Positions 10,941 through 20,862 of a stretch of 64,000 nucleotides of DNA are shown piece after piece. Each line of letters opens with the position of its first letter. Within the stretch, counting starts at the first letter, position 1. The DNA comes from Ctena decussata (Eukaryota; Mollusca; Bivalvia; Lucinida; Lucinidae): NCBI GenBank assembly GCA_963989385.1, contig OZ022502.1, positions 8,578,501 through 8,642,500 on the forward strand, read 5' to 3'. The position numbers and the translations under genes are program-made. The notes under the pieces are model-generated. The model searched no databases. It saw only the letters and a list, made by a program, of their open reading frames with translations, and was not told where the DNA came from.

Positions 10941-11176
10941 GAGCCGCGACACGAGAAAACCAACAAAGTGTTTGTGCAAACAGCTCAGACTCAGATCAGC
11001 CTGGGCATCCGCCCAGTCTGGTCTGAGTCTTTGCAGTGCGCTTAAAGGGTAACTAAGTGTCTAATCTACCTCCATGCGGACAGCGAAGAGTCTGATCAGA
11101 CTGAGCAGATACCCAGGCTGATCTGAGTCTTCGCTGGTCGCACAACCACTTTGTTGGTTTTCTCGCGTCGCAGCCC
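10941..11176. mobile_element. Foldback MITE family A, copy 1
   Basis: Starts GAGCCGCGACACGAGAAAAC and ends in its complement. The body is an almost complete inverted repeat of about 105 nt per arm around a short loop. Flanked by AAAT at 10937-10940 and 11177-11180, a 4-bp target duplication. Confidence 0.9.
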
Positions 11177-11289
11177 AAATATCTCTTCCAAATGTAAAAA
11201 AAAAAAAAACTGTAAATGAATACAGTTATGTCTGTCTCTTCTTGAGATAGTGCAAAGAAATTAAGTAAATATAAAGCAAAACCGTAGCA

Positions 11290-11383
11290 GGCACATGACG
11301 TCGAAATGACGACGTACTGACGTTGATGCGACATCATTACTTCGCATCGACGTCAGTGCGACGTCATTTCGACGTTGTGTGCC
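11290..11383. mobile_element. 94-bp inverted-repeat element, copy 1
   Basis: Begins GGCACATGACGTCGAAATGA and ends with the near complement, finishing TGTGTGCC. The inside repeats (A/C)TGACGTYG-like units about every 11 bp. Same length and same ends as elements at 32158 and 34519. Confidence 0.85.
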
Positions 11384-11425
11384 CTCTGGGATATAAGTTC
11401 AACTGCTTTTGAACTAATATGCCTC

Positions 11426-12130
11426 CTAGATGACTCTCATTTGTTCAAAGTAACGTGGACCTGTATACCAAGTTTCTGGATAATCAAGCATTCTCACGGG
11501 GATTTGGCCTATCATGTTCACTGAAATGTTTACCTTTCTACAATTTCGATTAAATATCTTGGCCCACTCAGATATCTCGCCAATCATGGATATATGAATA
11601 TTTCTCAGACAATTCATTTTGGATACAATGTATGTAAAATCCGCAGGATCTATGGGATCAGCATGCTTGACTAAGTAAGTTTTGCAGCAGTGCAGCCTTT
11701 CGGCAAAGAACAACTGATGTTCTTTTGAAACTGGAACTGCTCGAAGCTCGAAATGTTCGAGATTCTTCATTAAAGGCGAAAACATTGTAATGACTTCCTT
11801 ATAATTAAATGGTCTAATTTTCCATCCAATAAGAATTAGCTTTTTAAGATGTAAATGCCCTTCCAGGATTCCGTAATTTGAATTTATCAGATCCAGATTC
11901 AATTCCAGGTCGCGCAAATTGATCATGCTTTGAACAAGTTCGTCAACCTTACAAAAGTTGGTCTTGAATGGAGTGACGAATTTAACGGTCTTGTAAAGTT
12001 TCCAGAACCAACTTGAATTTACGATCTCGCTCCATTTCTGACAAACTTTTGGTAGAATATTCGTTACATCCTCAATTGGTAGATATGTGAAGACATGACC
12101 CCATATCAGAGGAGGCAGAGGATTGTTCTC
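11426..12130 (-). CDS. F-box protein, 3' terminal exon
   Basis: F-box proteins bring substrates to SCF ubiquitin ligases through Skp1. The exon opens right after a splice acceptor (minus strand TTATTTTGCAG, AG at 12132-12131); the only codon before it that could start is TTG, so the true start lies in an upstream exon at higher coordinates. The F-box is at the beginning: LPPLIWGHVFTYLPIEDV, then LPKVCQKWSEIV and SSWFWKLYKTV. About 170 residues follow with leucine-rich spacing (INLRDLELNLDL, HLKKLILIGW, LEHFELRAVP, CLRNIHISM), as in F-box/LRR proteins. The frame is clean to the stop. It lies inside Harbinger, on the same strand as the Myb/SANT gene and between two copies of foldback MITE A. 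It may be a captured host exon or transposon cargo; I infer capture but cannot prove it. Confidence 0.8.
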   Translation of the reverse strand, partial: ENNPLPPLIWGHVFTYLPIEDVTNILPKVCQKWSEIVNSSWFWKLYKTVKFVTPFKTNFCKVDELVQSMINLRDLELNLDLINSNYGILEGHLHLKKLILIGWKIRPFNYKEVITMFSPLMKNLEHFELRAVPVSKEHQLFFAERLHCCKTYLVKHADPIDPADFTYIVSKMNCLRNIHISMIGEISEWAKIFNRNCRKVNISVNMIGQIPVRMLDYPETWYTGPRYFEQMRVI

Positions 12131-12150
12131 CTGCAAAATAATTAATATAT
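12131..12150 (-). other. Splice acceptor of the F-box exon, abutting a MITE
   Basis: On the minus strand, TTAATTATTTTGCAG precedes the F-box exon. Foldback MITE copy 2 ends at 12151, so its insertion (with ATAT duplication at 12147-12150) left only about 20 bp of original intron before the exon. Confidence 0.65.
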
Positions 12151-12386
12151 GAGCCGCGACATGACAAAACCAACAATGTGGTTGTGCGCCCAGCGCAGAC
12201 TCAGATCAGCCTGGGCATCCGCCCAGTCTGATCAGAGTCTTCGCTGTCCGCATGAAGGTAGCTCAGACCCTTAGCTATCCTTTGAACACTTAACGAAGAG
12301 TCTGGTCAAACTGAGCGGATGCCCAGGCTGATCTGAGTCTGCGCTGGGCGCACAACCACATTGTTGGTTTTGTCGTGTCGCAGCTC
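12151..12386. mobile_element. Foldback MITE family A, copy 2
   Basis: Same ends and inverted arms as copy 1. The flanking duplication is ATAT (12147-12150 and 12387-12390). Together with copy 1 it brackets the F-box exon. Confidence 0.9.
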
Positions 12387-12885
12387 ATATGTAAAATGAT
12401 AAATCGCCATGCCAATCGGCCTTGCGGTTTTGGAGAAGAGTTTATTTTTTTTTCACCATATAGGGGCATGGCGGTCATCTTGATCATGTGACCATTTGAA
12501 AGACCTTTCGTCCCCAAGTTAAAAAAGGCAATCAACACAAAAGGTGGTTTAGATCGGCCCAGTGCTTTCTAAACAGAAGATGTCTAGGGAGGACGACGGG
12601 CGGAAGGGCGGACAGACGGACAGACTATGGTAAAAATGAAAATGGCAGAGTTCCTTAAACGTACCCATTGACCATAAGAATTAGACGGAAGTGCCTGAGC
12701 AAGCAATTGGAAACGGAAATCTTGCCAACCGTAAACAAGATTCCACACACAGCCTTTCATTATCACCTTTCCGTTTTCCTGATATAACTGAAATATTACT
12801 GTAAAGGACGTATACTCGCATGCCATCCAAGTGGTATAGGCATAAAGCGTGGTATAGGCATAAAGCGTATCTTCCCAGTAACCGA

Positions 12886-12890
<5 letters not shown>

Positions 12891-12953
<63 letters not shown>

Positions 12954-12970
12954 TAGAGAGAGAGAGAGAT
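12891..12970 (+). repeat. (AG)n microsatellite
   Basis: About 80 bp of AG dinucleotides with a few AAAG interruptions. Confidence 0.95.
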
Positions 12971-13076
12971 TTCATTTTTAAATAAAGTTTTTTTTTTTTC
13001 TGACATAAGATAATAACTTATTTTTTTTTTGCGAGTGTTGTAACTAGTTTTCTGTCTTTCTTCCTATTATATTACC

Positions 13077-14027
13077 TCAGAGATTGAGAAAGCTTGAGGT
13101 CTGCTGTGAGTAGTCGGAATAATGATCGGCGCTTAAAAATCTTAAATTTCCTGCATTCTCTCTGTGCGTATTCTGCTCATGGAAAATGGTCTGAAGGAGT
13201 TCAATTATTCTATCCTCCCGATTTAGTCTCGATTTTTCAATCTCAAGTCTAGCCTTTTCAACTTCTAGTCTCTCAGTTTCAATGGCAAGTCGTTTTCGTT
13301 CAATGGAAATGATGTCATCCTCTACTTTATTGGCTGACTTTGATTTTTTCACACGTTTTGTCCTAACCGGAGAGGCAGATCCTCCCCTACAGCTGGCTGT
13401 AGATGAAGCACATGAAAATGTTCCGCTCGAACTCAGCGACAGCAGAGATGGTGAGCATACAGCTGTTTTAAGCCTAAGGCCGGGCTCTTCAGATAAGAGA
13501 GATGGAGAGAGTGTAGCTTCTCGATCAGTCTGTCGTTCAGAAAAGAGAGAAGGCGAGGGCACAGCTTCTCTGTCTGTGTCATGCTCAGTGTCTTCTAAAA
13601 TACTGTCGGGCTTCTCATGGCAAAATAACATGCTTTCAGGCATATCTGTATCAATCCCTTCCGGAATTCCAAATACAGCAGTTTCACCGATTACCGACAA
13701 CACACGTTCCTCTAAAGGAGTTAGAGGTCTTACTTCATTCTTTCCACCCCCTGTCCTCCGTTGGCTGACTCTAATATTGGCTGCTTTCATCTTTACAGTA
13801 CTTGCCCAGTCCTGCCATTTACGTCTCACCTCATCCCCAGTGCGCTTTACTTGCGATACACCATTGGTTTTACATGCTATTTCATTCCAGTTTTTGTTTT
13901 TTCTTTCGACAGTCACATAATCACTAAACTTGCCGAATAAAACTTGTCTCCTACAGCCTACCTCGTCACATAATACCTCTAACTCTTCTTGGGAGTATCT
14001 TGGGCGTCTCTGTTTTTTTTGTTCCAT
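13077..14027 (-). CDS. Harbinger Myb/SANT-like DNA-binding protein (NAIF1-like)
   Basis: Second protein of Harbinger elements; in known systems the Myb-like protein carries the transposase to the nucleus and to the element ends. ATG at 14027, 316 residues. An N-terminal trihelix/Myb-SANT-like domain covers about residues 6-85 (RRPRYSQEELEVLCDEV, NKNWNEIACKTNG, VRRKWQDWASTVK). The middle is serine-rich with repeated EAVPSPSLFSE / EATLSPSLLSE segments near 150-190. A basic patch (RTKRVKKSKSANK) precedes a charged coiled coil (IERKRLAIETERLEVEKARL) around 235-280. Converges with the transposase, with intact reading frame and ATG. Possible NLS: the basic patch. Confidence 0.9.
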   Translation of the reverse strand: MEQKKQRRPRYSQEELEVLCDEVGCRRQVLFGKFSDYVTVERKNKNWNEIACKTNGVSQVKRTGDEVRRKWQDWASTVKMKAANIRVSQRRTGGGKNEVRPLTPLEERVLSVIGETAVFGIPEGIDTDMPESMLFCHEKPDSILEDTEHDTDREAVPSPSLFSERQTDREATLSPSLLSEEPGLRLKTAVCSPSLLSLSSSGTFSCASSTASCRGGSASPVRTKRVKKSKSANKVEDDIISIERKRLAIETERLEVEKARLEIEKSRLNREDRIIELLQTIFHEQNTHRENAGNLRFLSADHYSDYSQQTSSFLNL

Positions 14028-14106
14028 TTTTTCTAGTCAAGAGTTGCGAGTTGTGTTACAAGAAATCTTTTTACACGGCTTCTACACATACACAGCGTCT
14101 TCGTTG

Positions 14107-14259
14107 CTTTAACTAACGAAACAACAACTAACGAAGGGATAACGAACGCTTCTTGTTAATAGTATGTCGTTTTCGTTAGGTCTTCGTTATCTCTTCGCTA
14201 TTGTCTTCGTTAACCCCTCGTTAAGAGACAACTAACGAAATGTACTTGTTACTAACCCC
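14107..14259 (-). repeat. Harbinger right terminal repeat with TAACGAAG array
   Basis: Mirror image of the left end: several TAACGAA(G) units, then GTACTTGTTACTAACCCC ending at 14259. Confidence 0.85.
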
Positions 14260-14289
14260 AGATCAATAACTTGCTTGATTAACGCTATA

Positions 14290-14715
14290 TACAGGTTCCA
14301 CTATTTACCGGTATTTGCTCCCATAGTTTGGCGCACCCAGCTGCAGGGTCCCTTCCAGCATTGCTAAGACATGAGCTGTAAAACTTATCCTGAACACTTC
14401 ATCTCGCCTGATACAAGAATCTCACCTAATATAAGCACTTACCAGAGAGTACAGTCCACTTACGAAGAGTCATTACTAAACAGTACAGGCCATCTAACAA
14501 AAGTTAATAGCACTGAAGCTCACCTGATACAAGCAATCACTAGACAAAAAGAAAAAGCTGTCAAACTCGCCATTATCTACAGCTTCAACAAATCTAAGAA
14601 TACAATAAAATTAACCTGTACTGCTGCCAATTTTCTGCTTTACCACTTGCATCCTATAGATTCATTTGCTAAGGGATAACCTCTCAAGCTTTTTCAAAAG
14701 CTAAACTTGTATTAC
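14290..14715 (+). repeat. Composite repeat, copy right of Harbinger
   Basis: Starts with a close match to the 7360 block (ACAGGTTCCACTATTTACCG), passes through short units resembling GCTCACCTGATACAAG, and ends ATTTGCTAAGGGATAACC followed by TTTTTCAAAAGCTAAAC. The same end occurs at about 16540-16585. Confidence 0.75.
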
Positions 14716-14874
14716 TAAGGGTAATTTCATTTGTTACAGACTAGCTGATTGGCTAATGCATTATCAAATGAAAGCCGTCGCAACAGTAGTCCTAACCAGT
14801 TGTCATACACACTGTGGACAACTGCGGGACCAGTTTATTGATTGTGTTCATGTCGTTTAGCTACGGCGAGTCCC

Positions 14875-16590
14875 GCTATTTCCCGGTACTTGCTCCTACA
14901 TAAAGGTCCTTTTGGCGCACCTAGTTGTATAAGCATTGCTGGGGCATGGCTTTATATCCGCTCAATTATTCCAGCAAGCCACATATCAAGAGCTGTCACT
15001 AAACAGCTCACCTAGCAAAAAAGACAGTTTAACTCACCTAAAAGTCACCATAAAGCTCAGTACGCATTTCAAGAGCTGTTACTATATAGTACAAGTTAAC
15101 AACTGCCACTAGATAGCATAGCTTTATTTCCAGACTTTATTACTTACATAACAATAACTGTCATCAGACAGTAAAGGTGGCTTATCAAGAGCTATCATCA
15201 GACAGTATGTCTTACCTGACGAGAACTGTTGCCGGAAACATAGCTCATTGAACAAAAGAAGCTACAGATACACTTTTTATGCTAATTGTATCAATATACG
15301 TTATTCTGGGATAGATCACTTTGAAAGCCTGTCAGGCGCGCTAGACACCCCAACAGTGGGGGTTGTCCTACGAAGGAGGGAATCTTTACCCACATCAATG
15401 GTGTTGTAGATGTTTAAACACTGAATTACGTCAAACACTTACGAATTTTTCAATATCAGCTTTCACCTTACTTGGCTGATCCCGAGTGTCTGGAAACTAG
15501 GCTCGATCCACCTAAACTTTTACTGTCGATAAATGTTCAGCAATAATACCGGGACCAAGGGAAGCAATCGTTTTTTTGTTTTGTTTTGTTTTTGTTTTTT
15601 CTTCTAGATTTTTGTGTCTTAAATGGTTGCCGGTTAATCACGTGACCAACATATTTGGAAGTCATGTGACAGTCTGACTCCAGGAACATGGCTGTTTACA
15701 CCTCATCGTAAGTAGTTGAAATTGTCATCAAAATCGGTGAAATTTATGGCTTCATAGGTAAGGTATCCCTTTTTCAGGGTCAAGTGATCTACTTTTGTAT
15801 CATGAGAAGGATTAAGCAGATCTTGCTTCGTCTTAAGATTTAGGTGCATCTAGGTTTAGTCTACGCCTCGTTACCTTTGAAGTTACCTTATGTTACGGCA
15901 ACCACTGAGGCACGAAACCCCGAGAAATACACTTGACTAATAAAACCATAGAACAAAAGCAGTCATCAGACAGTCTTAGGTCCCGCTGTTGTCCACGCCT
16001 TGATATGCCATATTGGTCATCAACTTGACCGAGGAAGCTTCGAGTAATTTGATTTAACGGACAAAATTAGGAAGTACCTACAATCTGTTACCCGAGAAAT
16101 ACATTTTACTAATTGAATCATACATGAAAGTTTATTGAACAAAAGCAGGATTAGACAGTACAGCTCAACTACCAATAGCAAATTAAATAGTTGCTTACTG
16201 AACAGCAGTAGTCATCAGATAGTGTAGCTCACCTAACAGAAAACAGCTGATGCAAGGCTGTGTAGGTCACATAAAAGGGAGCTTTCATCAGACACTATGT
16301 TACCTCATAATATCTGTCACCTGACAGCAAAGTTAACCGTGAAAAACAATTACAAGACAGTATAGAGTTCCTAACCAGATACAAAAGCCGTCACCAGACA
16401 GTTCATCTCCCCTATAAAAATGAAGCAAAAGCTGTCACTACTAAAAATACCTTACTTAACTACAGCTTAGTTAATATCCAAGTATGGGATAAAATTGACT
16501 GGCAATATTTCCAGTTTTCCACTTCGCAGCTTATATCCAATAGATCCATCGCTAAGGGAAAACCTTTTTTCAAAAGCTAAACTATGCTTA
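14875..16590 (+). repeat. Composite repeat, long copy with expanded degenerate minisatellite
   Basis: Opens with GTCCCGCTATTTCCCGGTAC and closes with ATCGCTAAGGGAAAACC and TTTTTTCAAAAGCTAAAC. Between them lie many degenerate units of roughly 35-40 bp, consensus near AGCTGTCATCAGACAGTA then AGCTCACCTAACAAAA. Clear units are near 15165, 15195, 16205, 16275, 16385 and 16430. No coding sequence was found. Confidence 0.75.
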
Positions 16591-17322
16591 TAGATGCCGG
16601 TTTTGTTTTAGTTTTTTTTTTAAAGGGTGACTACTTTTTGACTCCTTAATTGCTTCTCTGAATATTTTTTTTCTAAAATATGATCTACACTTAAAGGAAA
16701 AACAGTCATCTCTTTCCATTAAAAGCTGACCACTATTTAAAAGGGAGATAAAAATGAAAATAGAAGAGTTGCCGCCAATGTTAGTGTACCCATTCATCTT
16801 TATTACGCTTACATTATTATTTATTACGCTGAGTTGTCAGACGATGTGAGGGATGTTGCATTTTTAAGTATTTTGGATAATTAAATTAAAATGAGTCGAA
16901 CCTCGTTGATTTCTGTGCTTTCAGGGACCGTCAGGACCTCCGAATCATTTTATATTTTCGGCTGTCGAATCTGTTTAAGATGAATTGGAATACTTTCAGG
17001 GGAAGTAAATCTATTATTTTCCTTCTTGCCTCCCGATACCTCAGGAATCCACTCCTAAAGAATACTGACAACTTTGCTCCCAGAAGAGCAAATTCTTTAC
17101 ATTAAGAGTAGATCCCATTTTTGAAGGGTCTCTTCATCCAGGGAAGCAAAATAATGCAGATAGTCACAAAAATTGTTCCCTTTGAAAAACTGGGCGAAAA
17201 ACATGCCAAACTCCTTATCATTAAAGCAAACACGGAAGACTCAAAGTAGATAACTGATGTGCAGATGCGCCGCCTGATTTCACTGTTTTCTTGCTTGCAT
17301 ACCGGCGCAATTAGCTGAAAAT
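16591..17322. other. No gene; contains a dispersed repeat near 17071-17190
   Basis: The block GAGCAAATTCTTTACATTAA...GAGTAGATCCC...CAGGGAAGCAAA also occurs at about 37233-37315, and weakly near 36165-36200. No coding domain was recognised. Confidence 0.5.
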
Positions 17323-17556
17323 GAGCCGCGACACGAGAAAACCAACAATGTGGTTTTGCGCCCGGCGCACTCAGATCACCCTAGGCATCCGCCAAGCCTG
17401 GCAAGAGTCATCGCTTTGCGCTTAGAGGGTAGCTAAAGGTCTAAGCTACCTGTATGCGGAGAACGAAGACTCTGATCAGACTGTGCGGATGCTTAGGCTG
17501 ATCTGAGTCTGTGCTGGGCGCAAAACCACATTGTTGGTTTTCTCGTGTCGCGGCTC
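17323..17556. mobile_element. Foldback MITE family A, copy 3
   Basis: Full inverted-repeat copy with AAAT duplications at 17319-17322 and 17557-17560. Confidence 0.9.
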
Positions 17557-17784
17557 AAATATCTTTTCATGCATTAGTCATATACATGCATAAACAGAAC
17601 GGACTAAATCGGAAAATGTAAAATCTCGTTCCCTTATTGACTCCTTGTAGCGGATGTTAACACTTTTGAAAATAGAGGTTTCGATAATTAAATTGCAATG
17701 ACAACGGAATCGTTTCATTTGCGTTACATGACTTCCGATTATTGTTTTACCGTCCGTCAAGAAAATCAACAGTTCCGACTATTT

Positions 17785-18018
17785 GAGCCGCGACACGACA
17801 AAACCAACAATGTGGTTTTGCGCCCAGCGCAGACTCAGATCAGCCTGGGCATCCGCCCAGTCTGATCAGTCTTCGCTGTCCGCATGGAGGTAGCTTAGAC
17901 CCTTAGCTACCATTTGAGCTCTTAACGAAGAGTCTTATCCAACTGGGCAGATGCCCAGGCTGATCTGAGTCTGCGCAGGGCGCACAACCACATTGTTGGT
18001 TTTGTCGTGTCGCGGCTC
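17785..18018. mobile_element. Foldback MITE family A, copy 4
   Basis: Full copy with ATTT duplications at 17781-17784 and 18019-18022. Only about 230 bp from copy 3. Confidence 0.9.
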
Positions 18019-18022
18019 ATTT

Positions 18023-19640
18023 AGTTTTGATAGTATCCTAGATAGCAAAAATATCAATAAAGATATTCAGAAAATAAGTTCTGAATAGTAAGAAAAAGAA
18101 AAGCCGATAATTTTATGTAACATGAAAAGATTTTATTACCGTGAGATATTCAGTGATACAAAAGCTCTAACTTATTCTACATGTACGTCAAGAAGATGAA
18201 AAATCTCAGAGATGAAATAGAGGGTGCAGTCAGAGCACTTAAGAAAAGGTTGCAAGTGTTGGCGACTTACCACCAGAGCTAGTTCATGAAGATGGTGATA
18301 GCGCACTCTGTAATAAAATATGGCATACAGTAGTATTGCCCACACCGTGGACGCAGTCAGTGGTCACCACGCTGCAAATGAAAAACAACTTAAGGCAGTG
18401 CCAGAACGATCTTATAATCACCATATTCAGCAGTTGTGTATATCTTATTTGTACAAAGAGTGGTGTTCATACAACTCAAACAAGCAAATTCGTTGAAAAG
18501 TCTTAGCTATGGTTTGCTACAGTTGTCCCATTTTTATAGAATGATAATGAGTCTGTTGTGCCCTTGTAATGTTTATATACATTCATCAGTTGAGTTGCTT
18601 AAAGACAGGACTTCTCTGCCGGGGGGTCTGGTTCCCAGCATATAGCTATCTTACCTGTACAGGTAAAGGTGTGAAAATTAAGTCAACCAATCAGTGGACC
18701 AGAATATACAGTTATGATGATTTTATTGGCTGACAGGAGGTGTTGACACTATGTGATCAAGAGACAGAATGACACTGTGGAAGTTAATCCTCCTTATATA
18801 GTACCATCCCTGTCTTTAATTACAACTATAAATACACAAATCTAAGAATTCAACTCAATAAATGGGCAATACTTTTTTTAAACTCCCACCGAAAGCTAGT
18901 GATAAATTCATGTTAAACATGCATGCGCATATTTACTAGAAGTATCCTAGGCTCAGAACGTTTCAATTGCCCCTCGTAGAATGTTAATGACTCTGTTGTG
19001 CCATTGTAGTGTTTATATACATTCATCAGGTGAGCTGCTTAATCACAACTATAAACACACAAATCTAAGAATTCAACTCAAGAAATGGGCAATAACTCTA
19101 GCATTTCTGAGATAATGGCGGTCTACGTTTAGATCGAGTTTCACAAAATTAAAACCAGAATGATAATAAAAGATTTCAAGGAAAGACCACGATCACATTT
19201 AGCACAACCCTCCCCAGACACCGACAAAAGAAGGGAAACACGCAAACAATAGCATTGATATTCTATAGCAGATTCCTCCATCCCAACACAGTGTTACTAT
19301 ACATTAATACAACATACATCAAAAGCCATACAAAATACATAAAAAAAAATATAATGTCCGATGCAGCTCCAAACACCAGCAGTCGATCGGTCTGCTTAGA
19401 GGCTTTCTAACTCATCAGTCAGATTTCTGCATTTAAATCAATTTTACAAGGGCAATAACTCGTGCATAAATAAGGTCATTCCAACAAAAATTGCTTTGTT
19501 TGATAGCTGCAACTAAAGTTGTTGACCCAGATATTCTCGAATTGCTTCGTGTACCTGTTTATCATTTATTTATTTCATTTAATCATTTATTTTTTTTTTT
19601 ATATTTTTATTGGTTTTCCTTTTTTTACTTTACTGTTGTT
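18023..19640. other. No gene; internal duplicated segments
   Basis: TTATATACATTCATCAG with flanking similarity occurs at about 18572 and 19012. AATCTAAGAATTCAACTCAA with flanks occurs at about 18838 and 19064. The order suggests a rearranged duplication. No coding sequence recognised. Confidence 0.55.
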
Positions 19641-19758
19641 CCAATTCTCATAACTATAGTCTCCAAGAGACTCAGCAGAATGAATCCATAGCTGCACCTC
19701 CTTGATGCGTTCCGCTGAGCCTCTCGGACACCATCGTTACGAGAATGGGAACATCAAG
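19641..19758. repeat. Foldback version of the CAATTCTCGTAACGA repeat family
   Basis: The left part CAATTCTCATAACTATAGTC...AGAGACTCAGCAGAATGAATCC is mirrored by the right part, whose complement reads CATTCTCGTAACGATGGTG...GAGAGGCTCAGCGGAACGCATC. Single-orientation relatives lie at 24432, 31076, 36892 and 41530. Confidence 0.6.
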
Positions 19759-19879
19759 AAAAGATAAGTATTGAAAAAAATAAATCAATAAACAGGAAAT
19801 AACTACAAACAATTCGAGACTATCTCTGGTCCAAAATTCAGTCTAAATTATATAATACTTATTTACGTTTCATCATCAG

Positions 19880-20045
19880 GTTGATTTATTGGCTCTTTGT
19901 ACAGTCATGTTATAAGTTACTGCTTTTTTTGTATGTTGTCAAAAATATTCTACTGTTGATGATTTGCATGTAAGGGTTGTAACACATGGTGGTAAAACTT
20001 GTAGCCCAGCCCTACTGTAAATTCATTGACAAAAGAAATATATTT
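19880..20045 (+). repeat. LINE 3' UTR remnant
   Basis: GTAAGGGTTGTAACACATGG, then AAAACTTGTAGCCCAGCCC, resembles the 3' UTR of the LINE at 52007-52090 (GGGCCGTAACTAATG, GAACTTGTGGCCCAACCCC). No coding part remains. Confidence 0.6.
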
Positions 20046-20683
20046 GTATTTGCGGATTTTCAATAATTTCAATGGCAACAATTAATGCACTACTGCCCTT
20101 GTGGTATATCACAGCATTATCGTGATATATATTTGTGTTTAAGTTTCACGAAATTTAATTCATAGATGAATGAGTTACAGCTAAATTTGTGGATTTTAAA
20201 TCAATTTGAGAACCATACCGCTTGCATAATTAAGAACTTTAAGGCCATTGTGACATAACTTGTATGTGCACCACAGCATTACTATGATACAGTCGGACGT
20301 GAACAAAGTTTTATTACTTTAGATGGAGATAATAGAGTATTATAACAAAGAATGTTGAACCCACTGTAGGTTAACGGTTCCGGAATACACCCTCTACACT
20401 GAGATGGATGGCTATTGTTTTCAGTGAACGAGGAGACTCGGACTGGAGGGTTAGTGGAAAATATAAAATTCATCGCAAAGGGAGAAAACAAGTATACCAT
20501 GAATGTGGAAGTGAACAGTTGGATTTTCTTTCGTGGATTGAAATCAGTTAAAATAGACTTGTCATCTGTTTCAACGCCCCGCAATTCTATAGAGATTTTT
20601 GAAAAGTTATTTTATTCGTTAATAGACATAAAAACGAAGTGCTAACGGAATACGAAGACAAATCGCAGGGGTAAAGTTTCGGT
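20046..20683. other. No gene seen
   Basis: Overlapping open frames of 76 and 100 codons on opposite strands (20415-20645, 20282-20584) show no domain; neither is supported. Confidence 0.5.
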
Positions 20684-20687
20684 TTAA

Positions 20688-20858
20688 AGACAAATTTTCT
20701 CTACTATATTATAGACCCCCCCCCCAGTATTTATTGGTTTTATGACCCTGTTATGTCATCACCTATGTGAGATGGGATATTTCCATTGATGAAATGGCAC
20801 TGTCACTGGAGTGTTGCATAATAGGATTATGGCAGCCAATAAACAAGAGTATTTGTCT
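20688..20858. mobile_element. TTAA-target MITE, copy 1 (171 bp)
   Basis: Ends AGACAAAT and ATTTGTCT, flanked by TTAA at 20684-20687 and 20859-20862. The whole sequence matches the copy at 47577. TTAA duplication is the habit of piggyBac-like and Kolobok-like elements. Confidence 0.85.
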
Positions 20859-20862
20859 TTAA

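Larger units (their letters stand above)
7527..14259. mobile_element. Harbinger (PIF-like) DNA transposon, nearly complete
   Basis: The left end reads GGGGTTAGTAACAAG at 7527. The reverse complement of the right end, finishing at 14259, starts with the same 15 bases and continues to a shared TTCGTTAG. Inside lie a DDE transposase on + and a Myb/SANT-like protein on -, the two-protein set known for Harbinger. The expected 3-bp target duplication is imperfect: ACA on the left, AGA on the right. The element has swelled to 6.7 kb through nested insertions (two SINE-like sequences, two foldback MITEs, one 94-bp element) and an F-box exon. Confidence 0.9.

Noticed and set aside
12891..12970. Coding frame through the AG microsatellite on - (140 codons)
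   Set aside because: Ser-Leu run from the microsatellite; flanks show no protein similarity.
13282..13920. 212-codon open frame on +
   Set aside because: Antisense shadow of the Myb/SANT gene, which has the recognisable domain on -.
14371..14679. 102-codon + frame
   Set aside because: Lies within the composite repeat and is not conserved in the other copies.
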